64,000 bases of DNA from Oscheius tipulae (lineage: Eukaryota > Nematoda > Chromadorea > Rhabditida > Rhabditidae), in NCBI GenBank assembly GCA_037178975.1, contig JASJZH010000006.1, positions 10,912,001 to 10,976,000 of the forward strand, written 5' to 3'. The translations under genes and the position numbers were made by a program. Positions 48,600 through 59,443 of this stretch are shown one piece after another (positions within the stretch are counted from its first letter, which is position 1; every line of letters begins with the position of its first letter). The notes under the pieces were generated by a model, which searched no databases, was not told the DNA's origin, and worked only from the letters and a program-made list of their open reading frames with translations.

Positions 48600-50307
48600 T
48601 TAACAGGTTATGAAAACCTTAACGACATCAGCTTTCTGTGTTCTCTTGAAAGCCTCGATGGTTTCCTCCAGAGTGTAGGTAGCCCTGGTCAGGCCGGATA
48701 AGTCGATGCGCCTAGTAGCTACCAGCTCGAGAGCAGTGGGATAACTGAATACAATGATTGGACAAAAGTTAGCAAAGGGTTTACCTGTTAACATAGCGGA
48801 AGATTCCTCTAATGTCTACCTCCTTGATGGCTGCCTCAATCAAGGGCAGTTCAACTGTCGGAGCACCCATACCAACGAGAACTAGCACTCCTCCAGGTCT
48901 TGTGGCCCAAAATACAGAATTTTTGATTATATCTAGTTAAAAAAACCATGATTCCTGTATTAATGCATGGTCCGGCTCCTGTGCATTCCAAAGTAGCGTC
49001 AGGAGCTCTGCCTAGAAGAGCAACGGCTTCTTCAGTGATTTGAGCAACGGATTTACCTCTAACATTGGATACATATTAGTATAGACGCCTACTTAGTATT
49101 CAAAATATGATCGGCGCCTAACTTTTTGGCCTGCTGAAGGCGACCTTCGTCAAGGTCGGCGATAACGACTTTGCCAGCGCCGGATGCCTTGGCAGTCATC
49201 ATACATAACGTACCAATGGGTCCTAGAACAGTTTTTTGTCAAAAAAGTAGAGAATGCTACCTGCACCCATGATAAGGACTCGCTCTCCCATTTTGATGTT
49301 AGCTCTATTGCAAGTATGGACTGCTACAGAGAGCGGCTCTAAAAGAGCTCCTTCTTCGAAGCTGACATGTTCGGGAAGTCTAAAAAGTAGTGTCGTGGGT
49401 TTGAAGACTTACTTGTAACAGAAGTCAGCATCATGGGTGACGAAACGAGCCAAAGTCCCATGAATAGGGGGAGTGGCGAAGAACTTCATGTCTAGACACA
49501 AGTTGTAGCGACCCTTCTATACAAGTAAGCATTCAAAACCAGGACGATTCAACAACCTTGCACTGCTCGCAACCCTTGCATGGAAGCCCTGGCTCCATTG
49601 CAACTTTATCTCCGACGTTGAATCCTTTGACATTGTCTCCGATTCCAGCTACGACTCCGGAAGTCTCGTGTCCAAGAACCATAGGAGCACGGACTACAAA
49701 ACTACCAATGGCTCCATGTGTCCAGTAGTGGACATCCGATCCGCAGATGCCGACGGTATGAACTCTGAAAAAGACTATTTTTTGTCGGACTAGAAACTAT
49801 TCTTTCTACCTAGATGATACTGGAGTGAATACTTGACAGCCGACACGGTATGGGAGACAAAGTTTCTAGATACCGAGACAGTAGATGATAGTTTCTTTGG
49901 GTTTCAAAGATGATAGTTGAGACTGAGATGTACACAAAAAAATCGTTCAAGATACCAGGAAAGTCCTCTGGTTATTGAGATATTACAGGAGAGAGATCTC
50001 GTGACTGCCAAGACTGTACGGAAAGTATGATCAACAGAACGGTGCATACAAGAGTATTTTAATGTCTACAGAGATACGAGTCTACCTGATAGATAGTACA
50101 TGTATTCTGGCTAACGGGACGATAGTCCAGAATGTTTCTCTCTCTATCAAGACACTACTGGTGAGAATCTCTCAGAAAAACAAAGCCTAACAAAGTGCTT
50201 ACTCACCTAATTAAAAGCTGTCCTGGACCAGGTGTCGGGATTGGTCTCTGCTCCATGCGTAGATCATCGATTCCATAGAGCACGGCTGACAAGTTATCCT
50301 CGGCCAT
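48600..50307 (-). CDS. Zinc-dependent sorbitol dehydrogenase / medium-chain alcohol dehydrogenase
   Basis: Starts at 50307 ([20 protein letters not shown]) and ends at the TAA at 48600; about 345 residues in eight or so exons. Catalytic zinc ligands lie in [10 protein letters not shown] and VLGHETSG. The structural-zinc lobe keeps four cysteines (C-K-G-C-E-Q-C, then C seven residues on). The NAD-binding Rossmann fold has [20 protein letters not shown] and [20 protein letters not shown], and the D favours NAD over NADP. Later segments ([34 protein letters not shown]) match sorbitol/xylitol dehydrogenases closely. Expected reaction: polyol to ketose in the cytosol. Intron 1 is long (about 440 nt) and purine-rich with many GACAG words. 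Confidence 0.9.
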
Positions 50308-50764
50308 TCCTGCAACAAAAACCGTCAGTAATGCGAGAAGAGTATCAAATTGGGCAAATATCAAGATTGTGAGCGATGGCTGAAACCGCGCTGGTCAGTT
50401 GATAGCAATTGCGACATGTCAATTGGCGACCGGCCGGAACGCATATGCTTCGAGGGTCAGCTGTGCGGACGAACGGCGAGGTCAAACATTTACGCAAAGT
50501 GAATATAGAATACCGATAAGGTTATTTTGACAAAGTATAAAAGCAGACCAAGGCTCAGTAACCGTTTCCATGCAAAAACCAAAATCATTCAAACCCTACA
50601 TCATTGCAAAAGTGTCAGACAAAGATGTTTTTTGAACTTCAGAAAGGTGTATAATATTATCTCTATTTTAAAATTTCCTCGCATCTCTGTCTGTGTGTCT
50701 GTCTGAAGCTAATATTGCCAATTAGTGTGCACTATTTTGTGCGCACACTAATTGTTTGCAAGTC
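50308..50764. promoter_or_regulatory. Intergenic region with TATA-like box and inverted repeat
   Basis: Between the divergent dehydrogenase (-) and a possible micro-gene (+). TATAAAAG occurs at 50536-50543 in plus orientation. An 11-bp perfect inverted repeat, AATTAGTGTGC (50720-50730) and GCACACTAATT (50743-50753), lies 12 bp before the micro-gene ATG. Functional assignment is inference. Confidence 0.35.
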
Positions 50765-50940
50765 ATGCCAAATCGAGTCAGTTCGGAGCTTCGTTGGGAG
50801 AACGTTGCTCCTGTCACGATACCTCGATTGGAGGCAATGCGGACAGGTTGAAGTGGGAGGAAGGGGTTTGGACAGAAGAAAGTAGAAATCGAGCAGTTTT
50901 GGAAGGATTATTACTGGAATTGAACCCCAAGGAGCGATAA
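50765..50940 (+). CDS. Possible micro-gene encoding a 48-residue peptide
   Basis: An ATG at 50765 (MPNRVSSELRWENVAPVTIP) with removal of a 29-nt intron (50847-50875, GTTGAA to GGACAG) reads to RNRAVLEGLLLELNPKER and a stop at 50938-50940; 147 nt, 48 residues. No signal peptide, hydrophilic, family unknown. Without the intron a 62-codon frame from 50752 covers the same 3' end, so the 3' frame is open either way. The sequence is protein-like but could be chance. Confidence 0.35.
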
Positions 50941-51179
50941 CATTACTTGTATCTTAAAAATTTAACATTTATTGGTCCATTAAATATTGTATATTTTGCA
51001 TATTTACTTCACATTTTGTGCTAATACTTTTTAGCGTCTCCAAGAACGCACTTACGCAATATGTCGTCGCTTTTCAACCTTATTGTTGGAATCATCAATT
51101 TACTTCTTCTGATCTCTTAAATCGATATAAACCTGTTTTGGTGCAAGATAATAATATTATTTTCAGGTAAGAACCAAAA

Positions 51180-53268
51180 ATGGACGCTAATTTACCTGTG
51201 GATATTAAGCTATCTGCTCTGGGAGGTAAGACTCCTGTTTTACTTTCTAAGGTGTCCTTTTCAGACTGGCTAAGCTCTCGTCGTTATATTAATGCTGACT
51301 GGGCCAACAAGATCAAGGATGTCAGAAAGAAGATAGCAGATGCGATTCTTGACATGCCAGAACATTTGAGGATCCTCGAATTACTGTCTAACAGCTGTAA
51401 GTTTTCCTGCAGTTTGTCTAGGAAAGTTTCGTTCAGACATTAACTACTACAACTGTCGGGAGATTGTCGAAATTCTCAAGGAAACCGAGAAGGATTCTAA
51501 AAATTTCCTAGGCTTCTACAGCTCCCAGAGGATGAAGGACTGGAAAGAAATTGTCTCTCTGTATGAAAAAGACAATCTACACATTGCTGAAGCTGCTCAG
51601 CAGTTGAACCAACTCGTGAAGTTTGACATTCCCGGTCTCAAGAGAGATCTGGCCGCCCAGGAGAAGAAAATCTCCGAGAGAGTGGACAGCTCGAAGGTGC
51701 AGCTGAAACAAGCCGAGGATTTGAAGAAAGCATATAATGGAGAGCTTTCTCGGAGAGGGCTGAAGGTTTTTTCACATTAGCTTCTTGTTCAATGCATATT
51801 CAGGGTGAGAATCTTCGCTTGGAGTTCTTCCAAAAAACTGAATCTTTGGACAAAATTTGTTTCGACGTTGAAGACAAGCTGAAAAGACTTGATTCTGCCC
51901 GTAAATACTACACTGACATGCGTGCATTTGTTCTTGGGTGAGCATCCAGTTTATCATATCCTGGCCGTTTTTAAAAACTGAACGTGCTAACAGCTGTGGC
52001 CACAACAGACTGCGCCTAATGGCTGTGTCAGTTTTTTTGTCCCGAAGGACAGTGGCCTAACTTGTTCTACAGAAATTTGTTTTCAGAGACTCGAAGAAAA
52101 TCCTCCTTCCCATTCTCCAGCTGTTCTTCAGCACTAATGGCGAGGCCACTGCGTACCAATGGCTGCACGGAACTGCTCCGACATCTATCGAACGTCCGAA
52201 TTTTAAAGAAATTCTCTCCAAGGTTTGCTTTCTATTTACGAAAGCATTTGGAATATAGCTCGTCGGATCTGACGCTGCGGACGAAATAGATTTCGGCGAT
52301 GATGACATCAACCTGGATGTGGATCTCGGTGACGCAGACATTGTTGATTTCGAGGTGCACGACGGAATCACTGACATTGTTGCTGGAGACGAGATTGTTC
52401 TCGAAGAGACTAACAACCAAGGTTTGTAGTTAAGAAGTACTTTAAACTGTCTTAGAAACCGTCAAATCTGACCGTGTCGCCGTCGGCCAAGAAGCTTTGT
52501 CTCTTGTTCAAAACGAAACTTGTCGTGAAGTGCTGAAGGCAGAGTTGACGGAACTACAGGTATTCCTGAAATCGGCTCAAAATGATCAAGATCGTGAACA
52601 TCCCGCCTCCATGTTATTATCCGGATTTGACAACACTCCGACCATCCTCAACGTAAGGTTGAATCATCTTAATTCGATTCAAAACATAGGTCTCTCAATC
52701 GCAAATTGCTACTTGGGTGAAGGATATTACCGAAATCCTCACGGCTCTAAGCAACTCTGACACCAACGAGCTCTTCCAAATTCGGACTGATCCTGGATAT
52801 GTTCAGCAGCTGATCGATCAGGTCAAAGAGCCGACTCTTAAGAGCAAACGTCTGGAGGAGTGAGTTTATAAATTTTATTTGGAAATCGTGACTCTTTCAG
52901 CTGTTCCAAAGCCACTGCCAGTAGTGTTGATGTTCTGAGAGACGAGTTTCAGAGAAGTGTTTCCCAGGTGAAACAGTCTATCTCCAAAGCAGCTCAGCTT
53001 GAACAAAAGGTAAGCTTGCGATTTACGTTTACATTCTTTTCAAAAAATTACTTAAAAATGGGTAAATAGCTCTTCCGAAGCGGAATTCGTCTAAGTTCTC
53101 ACCCGCTCAATGAGGGGCTAACATTTGTGGTTGTTTCGTTGCTCGTAATCACATAAGCAATAATTCCATAACTTATTTTTCTTTCAGCTCTGCTCGGATA
53201 TGACCAAGTTCACTAAAGGACGACCTGTCAATCTCATGGGAGCTGTCAAATCCGTCGAAACCATCTAA
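51180..53268 (+). CDS. CDK5RAP3: CDK5 regulatory subunit-associated protein 3 (C53/LZAP)
   Basis: Starts at 51180 (MDANLPVDIKLSALGDWLSS) and reads through ten or so exons to SVETI at 53268. Conserved segments: RRYINADWANKIKDVRKKIA, INYYNCREIVEIL, KNFLGFYSSQRMKDWKEIVS, the central acidic disordered region (ADEIDFGDDDINLDVDLGD), and the C-terminal coiled coil ending CSDMTKFTKGRPVNLMG, which matches the vertebrate C-terminus. C53 is a subunit of the UFL1-DDRGK1 UFMylation ligase and an ER-phagy receptor. The acidic region holds one IDFG, resembling the IDWG shuffled ATG8-interacting motifs known for C53. One intron holds minisatellite locus 12. A poly(A) signal AATAAA lies at 53375-53380, and the channel gene starts 188 bp downstream on the same strand. 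Confidence 0.95.
51983..52029. repeat. 29-bp palindromic minisatellite, locus 12
   Basis: CAGCTGTGGCCACAACAGAC, then TGCGCCTAATGGCTGTG, in inverted orientation within a CDK5RAP3 intron. Confidence 0.85.
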
Positions 53269-53455
53269 ACTACCACCCTTTTCTGTGATTTCCTATCGAT
53301 TTCTACTTTTCCTACTGTCCAACGGAAGTTGTATGTACGTATCGCCAAAATTCTGTCAGATTTTTCGTTTTTAAAATAAAATTTTTCCGGGAACGGTTTT
53401 TTCTAATGAATAATGAAGAAGCTTTGTCTTAAGGTTGCTAGGAGCTCTTTCTGCA

Positions 53456-55194
53456 ATGAGGCAGACCACTCTCCCGCTCTTGCTTGTTTTTATAAAATCA
53501 GGTATGAATTACTTCTATCACACATTTTTTACAGCTTCGAGTGGTTCTGAGAACGACTTGTATAATAAGCTTTTTGCCAAATACAACAACAATGTGAGAC
53601 CGCAGACTAATGGCATTTCGATAACTAATGTGACCATTGTTCCCACGTTATTTCATCTCCTCTCCATTGTAAGATGAAACATATCCAAAAAAGGGAAGTT
53701 CAGAGCGAAGCAGAACAATCGATTGAATTCTCAATAGATATTACTTACACATGGAACGATCCAATACTGAAATGGGATCCGGCATCATACCAGGGTAGAA
53801 CGGAGATAAAAGTGCCAGAACCACTTATTTGGCAGCCGGATATAACACTATACTCTAGGTGAAAAAGGAACCTTTACAGTGAAATTGTGTTAAGTACGTC
53901 AAAATCCGACTTGATACCATTTGACAACCGTCTTGTAGTAGTAGACTACAATGGGGATGTGACCAAAAGTGGTCCCCAGGTAAGAAAGTATATTAAAACC
54001 TAATCCGTTATTAGGTTGTAAACAATCCATGCGATTTGACACTGAATCAGTTTCCCTTCGACAGGCAATCATGTATGTTCATACTAGGACCATGGAGCTA
54101 TACAAATACTGAGGTAGAAGATGAGATCATAGACTTCAGATCACGCCGGCTGTGGCCACAGTTGTTAGAAGTAGACGATTGTGGCCACGGCCTTCAATTT
54201 ATTTCGGTTGTAGCCGCAAGTGAATATTTCTGATTTAGGTTACACTATTTGTACCATACACCGAGTTTGCTGCAAGTGACACATTTCTGGTAAATCTATT
54301 TTTTTTTTTATGTTTGAAACTTCTAAGGGCAACACAGAATGGACCTTTCTTGGTATGACAGTAACCAAGGAACTGGATGACACTTATGCTGAGGGTGAAT
54401 ATGACATGGTGAGATTCAATAACCCTGTCAAGAGTCTTGAGTTCAGGTCTATTTCAGCATCAGATTGAGAAGAAAGTCTGCATATTACGTCTTGGCACTC
54501 ATTGTTCCCACCTTTGTATGTGCATGCCTGACTATTTTTGGCCTCTTCATTCCAACGGATCTAACAGGTCTCAGGATTGAAAAAGTAGTCAATACATGTA
54601 TAGTTGTCACACAATTTAGGCAACTCTCGGAATAGCTTCTCTTCTGGCAATGTCTTTAATCCTAGAAACGGTTACTCAAAACATGCCGAAAAGTGACATT
54701 CTCCCGAAACTTGGTATGAAATTTGACCTTTGGAAAAAAAAGAACTTTTTAGGAACCTTTGTAATGGCCGAGGTGATAATTTGCGGCGTTGCAATGCTAG
54801 TTTCATGTGTCTTTTCCTTCATTCATGAACGGTTAGTAACTATAAGTTTCTCAATTCTTTTTGTAGAATCACAACAAGAAGAATCAGAGCTCCAAAGATT
54901 CTCCAGAAAATCTTTTTAAGAAGAACATACGACCGACAAGTCAAGCAATCAGACATGGCAATTCAGACGAAGAGCGAGACATGGTAAAAGTTAACTTTTG
55001 TAATGGGTACCTCAATTTTTAGGACCAGGATTTCCCCTCTTCTAAACAGGATTCAGCAATATATAGCAAATTCTCTAGCCGACGAAAAACTCAACGCAAT
55101 TTGGCAACGAATTTTCGATCGGATCGACTTTGTGACCATGATTCTTTTCGAAATTGGTAACATCGTGATGATTTTGATCATTCTTCTGACCTGA
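53456..55194 (+). CDS. Cys-loop ligand-gated ion channel subunit (nicotinic-like)
   Basis: Starts at 53456 with a signal peptide (MRQTTLPLLLVFIKS) and reads through about 11 exons to a stop at 55192-55194. The ligand-binding domain has ITYTWNDPILKWDPASYQG and EPLIWQPDITLYSS. The signature Cys-loop has 13 residues between cysteines (CDLTLNQFPFDRQSC) and is followed by WSYTNTE. TM1 is AYYVLALIVPTFVCACLTIF; TM2 is ATLGIASLLAMSLILETVTQ, preceded by EK as in cation-selective members; TM3 is MAEVIICGVAMLVSCVFSF; TM4 is VTMILFEIGNIVMILIILLT. Loop C lacks the vicinal Cys-Cys of alpha subunits, so it is a non-alpha or divergent subunit. The intron after WSYTNTE (54114-54238) contains minisatellite locus 13. 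It converges on CCDC9, 136 bp apart. Confidence 0.92.
54146..54220. repeat. 29-bp palindromic minisatellite, locus 13
   Basis: CGGCTGTGGCCACAGTTGTT, GATTGTGGCCACGGCC and CGGTTGTAGCCGCAAG. It lies inside a 125-nt intron of the Cys-loop channel gene and makes up most of it. Confidence 0.9.
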
Positions 55195-55330
55195 AGTGGC
55201 ATTTATTACGGAAAAAATAAATAGTATACAAAGCTTATTGGATGACTGTGGACATACCATGCGTGACTTCGAAGCAAGTGAAAAAGTGAAACTCATAAAA
55301 ACTGAGAATTGAGCTGCGAAAGTGAGGATA

Positions 55331-56896
55331 TCAAGTGGATTGCACGGTGAGAACACGTTCACGGGTCAGTTGAATAACATTCTGATTAGCATCCGATTCG
55401 AAATTTTCCTTCTTCTGAGGATCTCCAATGGAGGAAAGTTGAGATTTCGTTTTCTGCTCTTCCACAGGGTTGGATTCTTCATTCTGTCGTTTTTCGTCTC
55501 GTTTTCTTCGACGCTCCATCTTGTCGACTTTGTCGACAAGCTGCTTCAACACCATACGAACGGCATAACGGTCGTTCTCTCTGCGCGGTCGGGATTTCTT
55601 CTGGTTCTGAACATGAATACATAATTTTTTATCATTCATTCTATACTTCCAAACCAATTCCTCTTAACACATCTTTAAAATCCCTTGGCCTACGCTCTAA
55701 GTTACCTCGTGACATGATCAGCTGTTCCAAACAGTATATTATTCTCTATATCTGTGTCCGTCACCGGTTGGTCCGACTATTCTATCAGTCAAGTGGTATT
55801 GTCACCTGTCCTTCTGAGTTTCAAGTCATGGCTATATTGGATTGCTTCTATATTCGGCCGTCTGTTTCTGGAACTGTGTTTATAGGATGATTCCTGGGTC
55901 GACCCAGTGCTGTTTGCCATTTTTAACAGTGACTTTCTATGACTTGGCTTGTCAATGTTTAGCCTAGATAATACTTGACAAAAAAGGCTATATTCGTTGT
56001 CTAGTTCTTAACTGAATAACGCCAGATAAAGAATTCTTCTTGAACCATCAAAATATGCGCACTGCTAAAACACTGGAAAAAATATAGTAAGCCTACCTCA
56101 TTCTGTTCTTTTGAACCATCTCCACTCTCCTTGTTCTCTATAGTTTTCTTCTCAAAATTACCGCGACGGCGGTTTCGCTGCTCCTGGCGAGGTGCTCCAT
56201 TTGTCTGAACACGATAAAGCTACGATGAGTCAATGGAAAATGTACCTTTTCCATCTTTTCGACGATTGCATCACGGTTCTTATTATTATTAAGCTGTTGG
56301 TCTTCACGTCTTCCTCCACGATTCTTATTACCGGCTGCTTTTTCCGGGTCCATCGTCAGACGTCCCTCGAGTCGTCCCTTATTCATCTGTGATGTCAAAA
56401 AGGAAAAAATGGCAATGTCTCACCTTTTCGACCGTTTCAGTAGTTGAGCCCTGTCCTTGTTGTCCACGACGACGATTTTGACCGGCAGCATTGGCAAGTC
56501 GCCCGGAGTGCTCGATCGAGGGAACGTTTTCACGCCACTGGTTAGCCCTATGATTTCTACTTATGAACCAATCTTCAAGCGCTTACGGGGTCTTTCCTTG
56601 ATCCCATTCCCGGTCCCAGACCTTGTTTTTGCTTCCTTCCTTGGCCGGCTGACCCTGGCTAGGCTGAAACTCGATCATTTGGACAAAAAATGGTGTCAGA
56701 CTGTTGAAGGCTTCTTAGAAGAAGTGACTGTGTTGCTAGCACGATCTGCCTCAACCTCCTGCAAACAATATTCTTAAAAACGAAAATCACCCACTTTGCT
56801 CCTCTGCTCGATTTTTTGGTTCTTTTCCCTGATGAGTGCAATCTTTCTGTCCAATTCTTCCTCTTCTTCTTTGGAGCGTCGCTTGTCTCTGTCCAT
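55331..56896 (-). CDS. CCDC9-family coiled-coil protein
   Basis: Starts at 56896. The N-terminal coiled coil (RRSKEEEEELDRKIALIREK, then IEQRSKEVEADR) aligns with the start of vertebrate CCDC9. KVWDREWDQGKTPANQWREN resembles the conserved QWRREWDAEKT region of that family. The rest is highly charged and low-complexity, rich in R, N, Q, E and K (GQNRRRGQQGQGS, NKNRGGRREDQQ, RPRRENDRYAVRMVLKQLVD). About 340 residues in seven exons; the sixth intron is long (about 485 nt, 55607-56093) with CTGTC-type filler. CCDC9 proteins associate with the exon-junction complex and RNA; the same is expected here. No membrane or signal segments. It converges on the Cys-loop channel gene. Confidence 0.75.
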
Positions 56897-57847
56897 TGCA
56901 ACTGTAAACACAGCAGATTATGCAAATTGTACAGAAGATAATTCCACTGTTGAAAGGAGAAAAAGGGAAAAGAGGACAGAAAACACAAATGTTGAAACGG
57001 ATGGGTGTGTGTGCTAGATGAGGCATCCCTAGCCGATAAACAATAATGAGCCGTGATCCACGTAGGAGAAGAAATGGGCCGTGATCTTTTAAAAAGGAGC
57101 AATCCGGAACTTGAGGAAGGAAAAGAAAAGATATCCGCTGTCGGGCGAGATGTTTACCGACACCTGGTCGGCAAGCAACTCCAAAAAACTGCACCTTGAA
57201 AGAAAACCCTAGCTTTCTTTAGTTGAAATGCACTTTCTCCCAATCGGTTTCATTCACTCTCGGGGCACCACCAGCTATCTCGCCCCGCTGTTTGATTGAG
57301 TGTTCCGCGAAATTTGGGCGGCGTAAAAAAAAAAACAGCTATCGCGCCACGGTTTGCATTCATAGCATAACAGCTTTTTAAGTGTAGAAACAAAAAAAGG
57401 TAAGGTTGAAGATGAGTCAGAGAAGGAGTAAGAAAGGTAGGGACTGTGGAGCAGCTAACTCTGGGTACCACAGCCGGAGTGGTAGAGGATCGGCGCATCG
57501 ATCGACCGGCCCCTGCAGCCATGTAATCGACGGAAAACACTCTGACCAGCCGCTGCCTGTGAACAAACTCTGCGGCTTTTTCTCCTACGCGCTTTCTCAT
57601 CCCGAAAAGCCCTCCAAAGAGACGAAAGCAGCCACTGTACTTAAAGAAGGAAGCCTAAGATGAATAGGAAGAAGAAGGGGTGTGAACAATAGCTATGAGC
57701 AAATAAAGTTTTACCACACATTCCGACCTGGTCCAAGTCTCCTCTCGGGTTGCGAAAGGTCAATAAGGGACTACTGATAATACCAATTGGCCCTTGACGC
57801 CAGCTGATAGGATCACAGCAAGTAGCGCGCATACCGAGACTTCTTCA
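56897..57847. other. Intergenic region upstream of CCDC9, no supported gene
   Basis: Opposed open frames at 57250-57600 (-) and 57406-57663 (+) overlap; neither shows a recognisable motif. Confidence 0.4.
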
Positions 57848-58117
57848 TTATGCGAACTGTCGCATAACATGATTGCCAGGCGTGAAAAGAATCTCAACTT
57901 GGCAATAACAATTTTTTTTCAGGCCTGAGAAAATAGCCAGAACCATTCCCTGAAAACAGCGAAAAGTGTTTTTACATTCGCAGGTGTCGAGGTTGAGACG
58001 GTATGGAAAATCCTTGTTTGTGAAGAAGGGACAAGTTGAATAGTTACTATACACTTTAGCGGTAGGGTTGAGATATGGTATATTGGCAGAGTACAGACCA
58101 AATTGTGAGAAACGCAC
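57848..58117 (-). CDS. Cysteine-containing ORF, possible terminal exon of a secreted protein
   Basis: An open frame reads FSQFGLYSANIPYLNPTAKV, then STCPFFTNKDFPYRLNLDTC and ECKNTFRCF, with KKNCYCQV near the end, to a stop at 57848. The six regularly spaced cysteines look like a small disulfide-bonded module. No signal peptide is in the same exon, and an upstream stop in frame at about 58131 means a 5' exon would have to splice in just after it. Family not recognised. Confidence 0.35.
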   Translation of the reverse strand: MRFSQFGLYSANIPYLNPTAKVYSNYSTCPFFTNKDFPYRLNLDTCECKNTFRCFQGMVLAIFSGLKKNCYCQVEILFTPGNHVMRQFA

Positions 58118-59166
58118 TTTCGGTCAGTCTTTTGACCGTCTCTTTCCTTCTAAAGGTTTTAAACCTCAAACTCAAAGTTCCAACTTTTCTAGTTCATTGT
58201 CAGAGATTTCGATGGTGATACGTGGCTTTCTTCTTTTGGTAGACCGCAACCTAGCTTTTTTTTCTCATACTCAAAGAGTGTGACATCGTCGTCTTGCCTT
58301 GTCAACAAGCGTGAAATTCTATCAATTCAAAACGGTCAAGCCAGAAGACAGTATCCGGACCCTTTTCTAGTTCGCAAAAGTTAAAAATCTGGTGATTTGA
58401 CAAGTCGTAGCAAGTCGAGATTGCACTGGCTTTTAATTTTCGTACCTTATTCGAGCTGCAAGATTGAGCGTTTTGACTCAGAAATGCAACGTAACATTAG
58501 TTTCGAAGTACCATATTAAAGTTAAACTGTTCCACAGTAAAAACAACCTCATTCCATAAGAGTAACTTTGGGAATTATTTTGGGTGCAAAACTCTAGTCT
58601 AGGCAGTGCAAACTGAGGGGAAGTTTAATAAACGCCCTAAACCAGCGTAGATTCGTTTCTTAAGCAACTGGGATACATTCAACTTCTATTCCGAATAATT
58701 GTCTAGAAATAAAGGAGCAACATCCTACCAGAAGCTACAAGCTCGACTGAATATTCTTTTCTCTGGTACACCTCCGTAATAAGCAAGTGTTTCTCTACAA
58801 TGCCCATATCAGAACTCATGGTCGAAAAAAAGGTCCGGACATTCGCTTTAAATGATAACTTGTTGTTTGTCTTTATTGCGTTTACCAAATTGCTGAGGAG
58901 TCAGCTACAGCCAACAGACAATGTGGAAAACTTCAAGCATGATGCCAATTCGACAAACAACAATGATACCATTCAGGAGTGTCTACCAGGAAGTCAGTTC
59001 TATCTCTTGATTGAACTGCAGTTCAACGTCCATATCAGGCCATTTGACAACGCTGCCGCTTGAAGAAAAAGAAGTTTCACTTAATTTCCTCGGACTCAGT
59101 TGAGCGATTACTGGTCACACACTACCAGCTATTTAAGAACATGCTACTTGACAGTTTCAAGCAAAC
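58118..59166. other. Intergenic stretch, nothing recognised
   Basis: Short conflicting frames only. A TATA-like TATTTAAG at 59130-59137 precedes the next gene by about 30 bp. Confidence 0.4.
59130..59137 (+). promoter_or_regulatory. TATA-like element before the Gly/Tyr peptide gene
   Basis: TATTTAAG lies 30 bp upstream of the ATG at 59167. The position suits a core promoter with a very short 5' UTR; there is no other support. Confidence 0.35.
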
Positions 59167-59443
59167 ATGCGCTTCCTTGTCGTCTTCTTCGCTCTCCTTG
59201 TAGCAGTCTCCTCGAATAATTTGTAAGTTTCAAAATCTAGTGTCTACCAACATTTTTAGGCTCTCTCGCATTCGACGAGGTGGATATGGTGGAGGTGGAT
59301 ATGGTGGAAGTGGTTACCAGCCTCCTATGCCTATGCCTTACGGCGGTTCCTCTTATGGTAATGCCGGTTACCATGGTGGACTGGGAGGACCTATGGGTGG
59401 TATGAACGGAATGGGAGGAATGGGATTCGATCAAGGAAAATAA
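59167..59443 (+). CDS. Small secreted glycine/tyrosine-rich peptide
   Basis: Two exons (59167-59222 and 59260-59443) encode 79 residues: a signal peptide (MRFLVVFFALLVAVSS), a likely dibasic processing site (LSRIRRGG), then GGYGGGGYGGSGYQPPMPMP, YGGSSYGNAGYHGGLGGPMG and a Met/Gly tail. The composition and size match nematode YGGxG-type antimicrobial peptides (caenacin/NLP-29-like), but structural peptides look similar. The cleavage RIRR-G is an inference. Confidence 0.8.

Noticed and set aside
54114-54236. Read-through of the channel exon into DFRSRRLWPQLLEV
   Set aside because: This translates the minisatellite. The GAG|GTAGAA donor gives a phase-0 join to VTLFVPYTEF that fits the family.
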